Positions 15,519-23,989 of a stretch of 64,000 bases of DNA are shown in pieces. Origin of the DNA: Micavibrio sp. (lineage in GTDB: Bacteria > Pseudomonadota > Alphaproteobacteria > Micavibrionales > Micavibrionaceae); assembly GCA_030824965.1 (NCBI GenBank), contig JAPJQV010000001.1:310001-374000 (forward strand), written 5' to 3'. The notes under the pieces were generated by a model, which saw only the letters and a list, made by a program, of their open reading frames with translations, did not search any database and had not been told where the DNA came from. Every line of letters starts with the position of its first letter. Position 1 is the first letter of the stretch. The position numbers and the translations under genes were made by a program.

Positions 15519-17459
15519 ATGACTGAAAATGCTACAGCAAAGAAGAATTCCGGTTGTTGCAGTCATGATAAGAAAGAAGCTACTTCAGACAAAAGCTGGT
15601 ATAAAAACCCTCAGATGCGCATGCCGTTATTATGCGGACTTGCTCTAGGTTTGGCATATCTTTTCGGTTATCTTATCCCATCATTGGAAAACTGGGTTTT
15701 CTTGGCAGCGCTATCTGTTGGTTTGATTCCTATCATTCGCCGCGCTTTTTCTTCTGTGAAACAAGGCGATTTCTTTACAATTGAAATACTGATGACCATA
15801 GCTGCAACGGGCGCTTTTTTTATAGGTGCGTCTCAGGAAGCGGCTGTAGTTGTATTGCTGTTCCTTGTGGGCGAAATGCTTGAGGGTCTGGCAGCGCGGA
15901 AAGCCAATGCCAGCATCAAGGAGTTGGCTACTCTTATTCCCAAAACAGCATTTTTAGAAGAAAACGGTGCTCTCAGAGAAGTTGAGGCCGAAGAGCTGGT
16001 GATTAATTCAATTATTCTTGTGCGGCCCGGTGATCGCATTGCGGCTGACGGGGTAATCGTGGAAGGTGATAGTGCTATAAATGAGGCTCCAGTTACCGGA
16101 GAAAGCGTACCAAAACAGAAAAAGCAAGGTGATGACGTATTTGCGGGTACCATCAATGGAGATGGCGTCTTGCGCGTCAAAGTGACGTCTGCGGCCAGCG
16201 ACAATACGATTGCTAGAATTATCAAACTGGTAGAAGAAGCACAGGACAGTAAAGCCCCGACTGAGCGGTTTATCGAAAGATTTTCAAAATATTATACGCC
16301 CTGTATTTTACTTTTGGGCTTGCTCGTATCTATTTTGCCGCCTCTGTTAACCGGAGCTTCATGGAATGAATGGATTTACAAAGGCTTGGCTGTACTTCTA
16401 ATCGGCTGTCCCTGCGCTCTGGTTATCTCTACTCCGGCAGCGGTGGCCTCAGGTCTGTCTGCGGGTGCAAGACGGGGCTTGCTGATGAAAGGCGGCGCAG
16501 TATTGGAAAGCTTGCGCCACGTCACGCATGTCGCGCTGGACAAGACAGGAACCATTACCGAAGGCAAACCCGTTGTTACAGATATCATCGGTTTGGGATT
16601 GCCTTCGGATGAAATTCTATCCTTGGCGGCGGCCATCGAAACCGGATCTTCCCACCCATTGGCGGTCGCTATCATCGCCAAGGCGAAAGAAGCAAAGATT
16701 GAAATTCCTTCAGCGATAGATGCCAAAGCAATTGCCGGAAAAGGCGTTTCGGGCGTTGTTAAAGGCAAAACTGTCTATCTAATGTCACCGAAAGCCGCGC
16801 AAGAAATCGTGTCTTTTGAGAAAGAACAATTGTCTGAAATTGAATTTCTGAATGACGAAGGCAAGACCGTGTCTGTTGTGCTTGTCGGCAAGAGTATAGC
16901 AGGATTTCTGGCTATCCGTGACGAGCCGCGAAAGGATGCTCGGGAAGGACTTACCATTCTTAAAAATGCAGGAATTGTTACCGTCATGTTGACGGGTGAT
17001 AACCAGCGCACAGCAGAAGCTATAGGTAAAAGCATAGGCATTACCGAAATACATGCCCATATGATGCCTCAGGATAAGCAGGCCATTGTTCAAAAACTTC
17101 AATCAGATGGAGCTGTCGTTGCTAAAATAGGTGATGGTATCAATGACGCCCCAGCACTCGCGGCAGCCGATATAGGCATTGCTATGGGCGGTGGCACGGA
17201 TGTGGCGCTGGAAACGGCAGATGCGGCTATTTTACATGGCCGTGTTACAGACATAGCCGATATGATTTTTTTATCAAAAAAGGTGGTGGGCAATATCTGG
17301 CAAAATATAACGATATCCTTGGGGCTTAAACTGGTCTTTTTGGTTACGACTATCATGGGTATAACAGGTTTATGGCCCGCTATCCTTGCAGATACAGGCG
17401 CAACAGTTTTGGTGACCGCGAATGCCATGCGTTTGCTAAATTGGAAAGGTAACTCATAG
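15519..17459 (+). CDS. P1B-type heavy-metal ATPase (ZntA/CadA group)
   Basis: A 646-residue cation pump. It has an A-domain (GDSAINEAPVTGES), a metal-selectivity motif CPC in the membrane helix GCPCALVIS (about residue 296), the phosphorylation site DKTGTIT (D near 341), an N-domain SSHPLA, and the hinge GDGINDAPALA (about 538). These fix it as P1B, and the CPC with neighbouring sequence suits Zn2+/Cd2+/Pb2+ export from the cytoplasm. It lacks the usual N-terminal HMA domain and has only a short GCCSHD motif at residues 12-17. Together with the Czc pump it gives two-step export (cytoplasm, then periplasm). Confidence 0.93.
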   Translation: MTENATAKKNSGCCSHDKKEATSDKSWYKNPQMRMPLLCGLALGLAYLFGYLIPSLENWVFLAALSVGLIPIIRRAFSSVKQGDFFTIEILMTIAATGAFFIGASQEAAVVVLLFLVGEMLEGLAARKANASIKELATLIPKTAFLEENGALREVEAEELVINSIILVRPGDRIAADGVIVEGDSAINEAPVTGESVPKQKKQGDDVFAGTINGDGVLRVKVTSAASDNTIARIIKLVEEAQDSKAPTERFIERFSKYYTPCILLLGLLVSILPPLLTGASWNEWIYKGLAVLLIGCPCALVISTPAAVASGLSAGARRGLLMKGGAVLESLRHVTHVALDKTGTITEGKPVVTDIIGLGLPSDEILSLAAAIETGSSHPLAVAIIAKAKEAKIEIPSAIDAKAIAGKGVSGVVKGKTVYLMSPKAAQEIVSFEKEQLSEIEFLNDEGKTVSVVLVGKSIAGFLAIRDEPRKDAREGLTILKNAGIVTVMLTGDNQRTAEAIGKSIGITEIHAHMMPQDKQAIVQKLQSDGAVVAKIGDGINDAPALAAADIGIAMGGGTDVALETADAAILHGRVTDIADMIFLSKKVVGNIWQNITISLGLKLVFLVTTIMGITGLWPAILADTGATVLVTANAMRLLNWKGNS

Positions 17460-17791
17460 TGGAACATGATTTGAACAAGCCAAGTCTATTGAGCATATCA
17501 AGAGCAAAAAATTTATTTCATGTATCTGTAAACTGTTTAAAGCCGGAATAGGCATCATTTAGATTATCTTTTAAAAAAGCCCAAAAATTGAACCCATCAC
17601 AGCTCAATTATCCCGTAAATGTATCAGGTTTGGTCCCACTGTCCACGCTTTTAACCAGGCTTAATTTCGTTGCACGACCCGAAGCGAAATTTACAACGGC
17701 TTCTCACACGAAATGAGCCGACAATACCATTTTCATGACAATAACACCCCGGCCCATTAGGTCTTGGGTATTTAACTGAATAGTAGGGAGA
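17460..17791. other. Non-coding junction between modules B and C
   Basis: 332 bp between the convergent ATPase gene and the metallophosphoesterase-NTPase gene. It contains repeat copy R3 (17539-17664), its degenerate terminal palindrome (TTAACCAGGCTTAA, 17651-17664), and a short AT-rich stretch. No strong intrinsic terminator and no ORF with coding character are visible. Confidence 0.6.
17539..17664. repeat. Element-end repeat, copy R3
   Basis: Third copy of the ~126-bp repeat, again beginning AAGCCGGAATAGGCATCATT and containing CCCATCACAGCTCAATT and TGTATCAGG. It is closer to R1 than to R2 in its central part (both have CGTAAATGTATCAGGTTTGG) but its terminal palindrome is eroded. The left flank, AAACTGTTTA, resembles that of R2. 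It marks the start of module C, the only module with an integrase. Confidence 0.8.
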
Positions 17792-20614
17792 CTATTTACT
17801 TTTTACTGCGGATCGTTGTTGCTCAAGTAATGCTTGCTTTTTAATCTTCTCTTTATATTGGCTTTGCGAAAATTTCTGCCCATTGCCGACGCCGTTATTT
17901 AGATAACTTGCTGAGTCACCTAAAATATTTAGTAATGCTTCCCGATCTACGCGCTCAAGAGCTTTCATGCGCACGAACTGGCTGACTTCAACAATTGTCA
18001 GTTCTAATAGATAATTTGAGTCCTTGATGTTTTTTATTACCTTCCTTAAGGCCTCAATCCCTTTTTTAGTGCTCATGTGGAGAAGGGTGAAGGCTTGATA
18101 TAGACCAATGATACGTAAGTCCTTGTCAGTCAAGGACGCCAAAAATATCGGTTCAAGCTTTTCTGTCGCTATCGTGGATTTAGCTAAAGCTCCTGAAGCA
18201 AGCCCAGCTGCAAGGCACAAGTGATGAAATAGATCCTCATCTGTTGTGTTTGGCGAAAGAACTATCTCGTATGTCTGGCCGTTAATTTTCATTTTTTTAT
18301 GTTCAACCAAAATTGGTACAGCATGAATAGACCATAGCGCTAATGTAGCCCATTTTGAGAGTGCAGAAAAAAGGTGATCTTTTTTTTCCTTTTCGCTCAT
18401 AATCTCAGTATTCTTCAAGACTCTTGAATACATCATCAGGGCTCCAATCCATTTATGCCCTTTATCATTATATATGGGTCGATACATATCTTGTTTTTGA
18501 CCAATATCTTTAGGGAAGTTGGTGTCTAGAATTTCGTCTCTTTCTGCATTGGTCATTGTTTTTGCGTTTAAGCTCTTGTCGATAGAAGAAAGAAGCTTTT
18601 TTGAGCTCTCACAGTGAATATTCAATTCGTTAAAAGCCCCTAAATCGACATCTACATGTTTGAATTCTTCGTCAATGTCGAAAAATTTCGTCCTGACTTG
18701 GTTTAAAAGGCGCACATCATTTCGTTTTATCCCTGATAAACACTCGATTTCGTTTTGATACATTAGATAATCATCACTATCCAATATCTTTGATCTAAAT
18801 TGCTCATCATCTGCCATTTGTTTAGCTATAAAATATTCACAGACTGATCGATATTTAAATCTAACTTCGCCATCGCTTTCAGAAAAAATCCTTCCAGCGA
18901 TTAGCAGATTTATTATCTGATCTGTATTTTCACTAAAGCCATATAGCTTAAAATAATCCGAAGTAATATTTGATAGGTCAATTCTGGAGTACGAGTAGGT
19001 ATCTTCTGTCACCATCTTGGAGGCAAGAAATGCTAGGTAGTGCTCCTTATTCCTGTAATCGAATGTTTCCCTGCGCGCCTCATCTGCTTTACCTTTTCCC
19101 AATAGTGTTTCCACGAATTGCTCGATCATAACTGCTCTATTAATTGGGGAAAATTCAGAATTCTTATCCAGAATGGCAAGAATGATCGAACTCATCACGG
19201 GAGTTCTCGGGATATTCATTTCAACTAAGTTTTTGCAGATCCGATCTAGTATTTTTTCGTTCGTCACTGCATTGTTAGTTTTTGTCCATTTTTCTACGAG
19301 TTCACGTAGCTTATTGGTTGAAAAACAGTGCAGAAACAGAGGGCTAAAATGAGTTTTAGTATCCGGAACCCAGGCGGTGCCAAAGCTTTCAAATACCCCG
19401 CCATCTGCACACAGGACTACTCTATTACCCTCGTGCTCTTTTATAAAATCCATTAACTGCTTCAGTTTTTTAGCGTCACGATTATTCACGTCGTCCACGA
19501 TGATTGTGACAACTTTCATCTTCAAAAGCTGCTGAACTGTAAATCCCTCTGGCAAATCCGTTGGATGTACGGCCTGTTTTAGGGAACGCAAAATCTGGTC
19601 TCTGCCAAGCTTTAATTCTTTAAAATTTATAATTAACGGCACATTTAGCGACTGTTCCGACCTTTCGATGATCTCAATAGCTAACTTTTGCAACAAACTT
19701 GTTTTGCCCGTTTCTCTCCCAGCATGTATGACCAGATTGTCTTTGTCTTTTGCAAGGTCTGCGATTGATGAAATATTTTGATCGTTTCTAGGGTTCTCTT
19801 CGCCCCTAAATTTCAAATTTTCGGGTCTATTGCTTATAATCGGTTCTACAAAAACTTCTGATAAAGAGTCTTTATAAAACCCAATGTCAAAAGCTTGGTG
19901 GATAGATTTTTTATATTCTCCTTTCAGCCAAGTGAATATTGAACCAAAATCAATATTTCCAGGATGAGTTTGCCAGAAAACTTTAGCCTCATTCGATGAA
20001 TAAAATTGTCCATTTTCGCAAATATCTAATGCTTTATCAAAACATTGCCTCTTTGGATAAAAGCTTCTCATATTTACTTCCACATGGTCGTTCTCTGTGT
20101 CAAAACTTAGAATGCTGTAACCGTTGAAATATTCGACTCCTGAATAGAGCGCCCCGCACTGGCTTACAAATATAGAGCCCTGTGCGCCCGCGGTGTGAGT
20201 TGGCTCGCTTTCGTGAAGATGGCCATGCAGATAGGCTGCTGCATGTCTTTGCATTATGGCGGTTATTGAGCGTTCATTGAATTCCATCATATCGCTCAAT
20301 GGGTGGTGTCCAATGATGATTTTCTTGAGAGTATCAGGAAAGCTATTTAACCCAGTCTGCAAAACGACGTCCGAAACAGCAAGGTGTCCTTTATCTTCCC
20401 GAACGAGCCCCCCCGTTGACAGCCAGCTTGTATTTATCGCCACAATTCCAAGGTTGAGCTCGGGAACATGATAACAAGAACTATATGGGCTTTCTTGTAT
20501 CCGGTATTTTTTACCAAAATCGGACGTTGCAATATTAAAATTTTCAAACTTTTCTTTAACGTAAAGATTAGTTTCTGAATTATTCATTTCATTTTTTAAT
20601 GCTTTCGCGATCAT
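17792..20614 (-). CDS. Metallophosphoesterase-P-loop NTPase fusion, major C-terminal part (frameshifted)
   Basis: This 940-residue frame carries the rest of a calcineurin-like phosphoesterase (GHH at 102-104 and HGHLH at 130-134, the last metal ligands), then a P-loop NTPase. The NTPase has Walker A GRETGKTS (299-306) and Walker B IIVDDVN (371-377), with NRVVLCADGG beyond, as in NACHT/STAND-type proteins. A long helical C-terminal half follows. Metal ligands 1-3 are in the frame at 20589-20948. The two frames overlap by 26 bp, and deleting one T from the run at 20592-20597 would join them into one ~1050-residue protein. An N-terminal enzyme on a STAND-like NTPase is typical of defence proteins; that role is inferred. 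Confidence 0.75.
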   Translation of the reverse strand: MIAKALKNEMNNSETNLYVKEKFENFNIATSDFGKKYRIQESPYSSCYHVPELNLGIVAINTSWLSTGGLVREDKGHLAVSDVVLQTGLNSFPDTLKKIIIGHHPLSDMMEFNERSITAIMQRHAAAYLHGHLHESEPTHTAGAQGSIFVSQCGALYSGVEYFNGYSILSFDTENDHVEVNMRSFYPKRQCFDKALDICENGQFYSSNEAKVFWQTHPGNIDFGSIFTWLKGEYKKSIHQAFDIGFYKDSLSEVFVEPIISNRPENLKFRGEENPRNDQNISSIADLAKDKDNLVIHAGRETGKTSLLQKLAIEIIERSEQSLNVPLIINFKELKLGRDQILRSLKQAVHPTDLPEGFTVQQLLKMKVVTIIVDDVNNRDAKKLKQLMDFIKEHEGNRVVLCADGGVFESFGTAWVPDTKTHFSPLFLHCFSTNKLRELVEKWTKTNNAVTNEKILDRICKNLVEMNIPRTPVMSSIILAILDKNSEFSPINRAVMIEQFVETLLGKGKADEARRETFDYRNKEHYLAFLASKMVTEDTYSYSRIDLSNITSDYFKLYGFSENTDQIINLLIAGRIFSESDGEVRFKYRSVCEYFIAKQMADDEQFRSKILDSDDYLMYQNEIECLSGIKRNDVRLLNQVRTKFFDIDEEFKHVDVDLGAFNELNIHCESSKKLLSSIDKSLNAKTMTNAERDEILDTNFPKDIGQKQDMYRPIYNDKGHKWIGALMMYSRVLKNTEIMSEKEKKDHLFSALSKWATLALWSIHAVPILVEHKKMKINGQTYEIVLSPNTTDEDLFHHLCLAAGLASGALAKSTIATEKLEPIFLASLTDKDLRIIGLYQAFTLLHMSTKKGIEALRKVIKNIKDSNYLLELTIVEVSQFVRMKALERVDREALLNILGDSASYLNNGVGNGQKFSQSQYKEKIKKQALLEQQRSAVKSK

Positions 20615-20948
20615 TCACACTAGCGTCAAGTCCTGACACCAAATGCCGCTTTCGCTCTACCACAGATCTCTGCACATCATGATTGCCGGCTGTGAAAAAA
20701 ATTCTTTCATAGTTACAGTTTGTAGCCTCACTAAGAGGAATTATAAAATTGTCCCATGCCAGATCAAAATCACTAGCAATATCTGCACTTTGAACCAAAT
20801 CGCCTGTGCAGATTATCAAGTCAGGTTTCAAACTGGTTTTTGAAATTTGCTCGATGTCTTTCATAAATGCTTTCAGTACAACATCTTCATCAAAAAAATC
20901 TTTTTTGCAGATATGGATATCTCCAACATGCAGTATGTTAAATTTCAT
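20589..20948 (-). CDS. Metallophosphoesterase-NTPase fusion, N-terminal part (frameshifted)
   Basis: 119 residues that begin a calcineurin-like phosphoesterase: D10-x-H12 in HVGDIHIC, D50 in CTGDLVQS and GNHD at 88-91 are metal ligands of the first three motifs. The remaining motifs are in the overlapping frame that starts at 20614. On the coding strand the break lies at an A6 run just before the TGA; with five A the reading would pass smoothly (ESIKNEMNNSE). The break may be real inactivation, a phase-variable tract or a sequencing indel. Alone this piece would lack a complete active site. Confidence 0.75.
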   Translation of the reverse strand: MKFNILHVGDIHICKKDFFDEDVVLKAFMKDIEQISKTSLKPDLIICTGDLVQSADIASDFDLAWDNFIIPLSEATNCNYERIFFTAGNHDVQRSVVERKRHLVSGLDASVNDRESIKK

Positions 20949-21212
20949 CTGTGTTTGCCTTCACGGTTTATTGCAATTCAGGTCGATGCTAGTTTGTACA
21001 GCTAAAAACTCAAAGATACTGCTTGGCTTGTGGATCGGTTATGCACGCAAAACACTAAGAATTCAGCCTGAATGCCAGCTTGAATATTAGGGATCATGCA
21101 TATGTATTCAGATTTGTTGTCAAAATCGTTTTAGGATTATCAGTATCAATTTCCTATTAAACACTAATTTCTTAATAAGGCCCTATGCCGCTTAAACTGC
21201 ATTATCGGCTTG

Positions 21213-22643
21213 TTAAGGGTTAAATGCCTCTTTATTTACTGAAGAAAGTACAGCCGAATACAAGGGAGATAGTCGATACCTTCGCATACTGTTTTTATTA
21301 CGTGCAAGGGATGGCTTATTCAGAATTTTCCCTCTTACCAAGTGAAGGCAAAATTTGTCGACGTTGGAACCAGCTTTTGCAGTAATGGCTTTATTAATTC
21401 CCAAACTGGACAGCAATGTTCGGAGATCGTCATCGATAGCGTATTGCTTCGCAACATCATTGATAAGCAGAACAAATTCAAAAAATGAAATAGTTTCATT
21501 GTTCCAAGCCGGATCGATTTTAGGCAAGTGGGAGAAAACTTTGTTAAGCTTCTTTGTCGAGTATCTAATCGCAGTATCAATCAATTCATGACACAAGCTT
21601 GCTGATTGAGGCAATGAGCTCGATGCTAGGCCAAGATGAGCTCGAACATTCTTCTTAAATCTTAATTCGAAACGAACCCTGTCAATTTTTTTGCTATAGG
21701 TCACCAAATCGAGATTTGAACCCAGGTTCAATTTTGAGCTGGGCGCCATATTTTTAAGTAGATAACTTCCTATCCGAGCTTCAGGATGCATAATGGCTTC
21801 CTTTTCCAATCTAAAATGGGTGAGTTCAGTCTCGGCTAATATTGGCATGTATTCATCATGAAATTTTTTGACGAATGAAATGGAGTTCGCAACGTAGAAT
21901 TCCCAATAAATTTCGAGATGGGGAATATACCAATCTTCTAGAATTGCTGTGACATTATTGAGGCGCTTATTTCGAGATGCCTTTATCATTGCATGATTGA
22001 GCTCTAATTCTATTATAGATAGAACTTTTGATAAATATAAATCAAACGTCAATGTTGCTGGGCGGGCGCCTCTATAACACTCCTCAGGAAGTAAATTTGT
22101 ATCCCCATCGAGGCTAAATTGCTTTGCTCCCAAATGCAGATTTTTTTCCAAGGCATCTTCTGGCTCTGCAGAGGCAATTTGGCTGAATAGTTGTTGAGGG
22201 TCTACGTAGCCTGAATTACTGATAAAATGATTTAAAAACCGAGTGGGATTTAAACTTAGAGACAGGCTTGCGATATAAGTGTTTCCCGCCGTAGATAGAT
22301 CTTTAATTATTTTCAGTTCGACGTTAAAAAGCCATTTTTCCCCAAGATGCTTATTTTTCCTTGTCGTGAATATCCTTGATTTACTGTTCCTAATGAAGAT
22401 TTTTGAAAGTTTTAAACATCCCAGAAAAAGATTTACGGTGTCTTGGTTTTCGAATTGAAGGAGATAAGCTTTCTTTATATCCAGTCGAATTTTGTCAATA
22501 TTGGCATATAAGCAATTAGCAGATGGACCATCACTTCTTAGATGCGGTATCAGTGGACGGGTTCTGTCGCGTATTCTTAATAGTTTTCTCAGAGTTGCTG
22601 GATTTTCACGGTGTCTAATTCTGGCAATATTTTCTTTAGTCAT
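21213..22643 (-). CDS. Unrecognised protein, ~476 aa, possible replication-initiator-like
   Basis: I cannot place this protein firmly. I prefer the ATG at 22643, preceded by an AGGA about nine bases upstream; in-frame starts at 22664 (ATG) and 22700 (TTG) add 7 and 19 residues. The protein is basic, with no signal peptide or membrane helix. The stretch LVTYSKKIDRVRFELRFKKN (about residues 319-338 from this start) resembles the Y..K..R.R.E.R strand seen in phage/plasmid replication proteins of the gene II/CRI type. That is a weak resemblance. A palindrome of the TTGAACC..GGTTCAA family lies inside the gene (21716-21731) and another 86 bp upstream of the start. Confidence 0.55.
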   Translation of the reverse strand: MTKENIARIRHRENPATLRKLLRIRDRTRPLIPHLRSDGPSANCLYANIDKIRLDIKKAYLLQFENQDTVNLFLGCLKLSKIFIRNSKSRIFTTRKNKHLGEKWLFNVELKIIKDLSTAGNTYIASLSLSLNPTRFLNHFISNSGYVDPQQLFSQIASAEPEDALEKNLHLGAKQFSLDGDTNLLPEECYRGARPATLTFDLYLSKVLSIIELELNHAMIKASRNKRLNNVTAILEDWYIPHLEIYWEFYVANSISFVKKFHDEYMPILAETELTHFRLEKEAIMHPEARIGSYLLKNMAPSSKLNLGSNLDLVTYSKKIDRVRFELRFKKNVRAHLGLASSSLPQSASLCHELIDTAIRYSTKKLNKVFSHLPKIDPAWNNETISFFEFVLLINDVAKQYAIDDDLRTLLSSLGINKAITAKAGSNVDKFCLHLVRGKILNKPSLARNKNSMRRYRLSPLYSAVLSSVNKEAFNP

Positions 22644-22728
22644 ACCTTTAATCCTAACTTCCATCCTTATGTATAGGGAGTCGGTATTAGTCAGCAACAA
22701 TAATTCATTCCTGCGAGCTACGAGGGCG

Positions 22729-22742
22729 TGAACCCGGGTTCA
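22729..22742. promoter_or_regulatory. Palindrome TGAACCCGGGTTCA upstream of 21213-22643 gene
   Basis: A 14-bp perfect inverted repeat, same core as at 7847-7864. It lies 86 bp upstream of the preferred start of the unrecognised minus-strand gene and about 200 bp before the dnaE2 remnant, where an operator would be expected. Confidence 0.45.
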
Positions 22743-22948
22743 ATTAGCCGTATTAAGCTATTAATTTTTTTCACGTTTGCTTAAGCAAGGATATCGGGAG
22801 TTCATCGATAAAAGCCTACGCCGTTATCCTTAGCCGATTGTGCTTCTAGGGATTAGCAAGCAGTTATTTGATAGCTATGGCTATGGGCGTATGATCCGAA
22901 GATTTCGGTAACGCTCTCGGTCCCGTATCGATCATACAATCGACCATT

Positions 22949-23774
22949 TTGCTTGTTGGTTTCCGAAACATCAAAGGTCTTAAAGTCGCTGACATGGAAT
23001 TGTTAGTTTCAAAACGGAGATCATATTATCGGGATATAGTCGATATTTGGTCGACGGGTGTTTCAAAATATTCCTTAGAGAGGTTAGCTCATGCTGATGT
23101 CTTTAACTCTATAGGATTAGAAAGGCGCAAAGCTCTCTGGGAAGTCATGTCGCTGGCAGACAAGCCAGTACCGATATTGGCTTCTCAAACGGGCGAGGGG
23201 ATAGAAGAAAAGAAAATCGTTTTACCTCAGATGCAAGCTAGTGAGCATGTAGTGCAAGACTACGCTTCAACATCATTATCGCTTAAGGCCCACCCGGTGA
23301 GCTTTGTGCGTGAGAAATTGAGCCGATTAAAGATAGTTCAGGCTGCGGAACTCAAAAACTTGCGCGATGGCAGGACTGTCAAAGTCGCAGGGTTGGTTTT
23401 GGTAAGGCAGCGGCCAGGTACAGCTGTAGGTGTCTGTTTCATGACGATCGAGGATGAAACCGGCGTGGCAAATCTTGTTATCTTCAAAAATCTTTTTGAT
23501 GAATTTCGGAAAGAAATTCTAGGGTCGAGATTGATTATGGCTGAAGGTACGCTTCAGATCGAAGGTGAAGTCATTCATGTTATTGTGAAAAACCTTTTTT
23601 GATTTATCATATCTTTTAAGAGATCTGACAGCTGACAAACAGTTTGATCTTCCATTGCTAACTTTATCAAGAGCTGACGAAAAAGCACCACAAGGCATTG
23701 ATGCACGAAACATTCGCTGCCAAGTTCGCGAGGTTACTGAGAAAGCAATTCCGGAAGCAAGAAATTTCCGATAG
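22949..23774 (+). pseudogene. dnaE2: 3' remnant of dnaE2 (error-prone DNA polymerase), frameshifted
   Basis: About 270 residues that match the C-terminus of DnaE2: VGFRNIKGL, a YSLERLAHADVF helix-hairpin region, LSLKAHPVSFVREKL, VAGLVLVRQRPGTAVGV and an OB-fold ending in EGEVIHVIVKNL. The polymerase domain is absent; the frame opens with a TTG at 22949 and no gene-like sequence precedes it. The first frame stops at 23602. A T6 run at 23595-23600 marks a one-base frameshift, after which FDLSYLLRDLTADK continues to a normal DnaE2-like end, IPEARNFR, with TAG at 23772-23774. It is a truncated and frameshifted relic, not a working polymerase. Confidence 0.85.
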
Positions 23775-23776
23775 CG

Positions 23777-23792
23777 ATTGAACCCGGGTTCA
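23777..23792. promoter_or_regulatory. Palindrome ATTGAACCCGGGTTCA after dnaE2 remnant
   Basis: Another member of the element-2 palindrome family, three bases beyond the dnaE2 relic stop. No gene starts immediately beside it, so an operator role is less obvious here than at 22729. Confidence 0.4.
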
Positions 23793-23989
23793 TTTTGACC
23801 GTCTGTACTGATTAATTTCTTGTGCAAGCTGATCGCAATTCATTTCGATATTAGTTCGACTTCCAGCCCTGCAAAATAGATGTTACAGAAGCGCCCACTG
23901 GGTTCCAGAAATATTATATTTTGCAAATTGATCCACCCCCCGCTATCGCAACTAAAATCATCTTCCCTCCTGAAAGCTGGATTAAATAA

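Noticed and set aside
2971..17664. R1-R3 as insertion sequence or MITE ends
   Set aside because: No transposase, no terminal inverted repeats or target duplications; one copy is fused exactly to the tRNA-Phe 3' end, which points to integrase att ends.
20949..21212. Search for a promoter partner, antitoxin or small gene between the fusion gene and the unrecognised gene
   Set aside because: Only AT-rich sequence with short frames lacking ribosome sites; a loose similarity of GCAATTCAGGTCGAT (about 20973) to a stretch near 23840 is too weak to call a repeat.
22779..22786. GCTTAAGC as another PmrA box
   Set aside because: Only one CTTAAG is present, with no second half-site 5 bp away, and the neighbouring gene is a dnaE2 relic.
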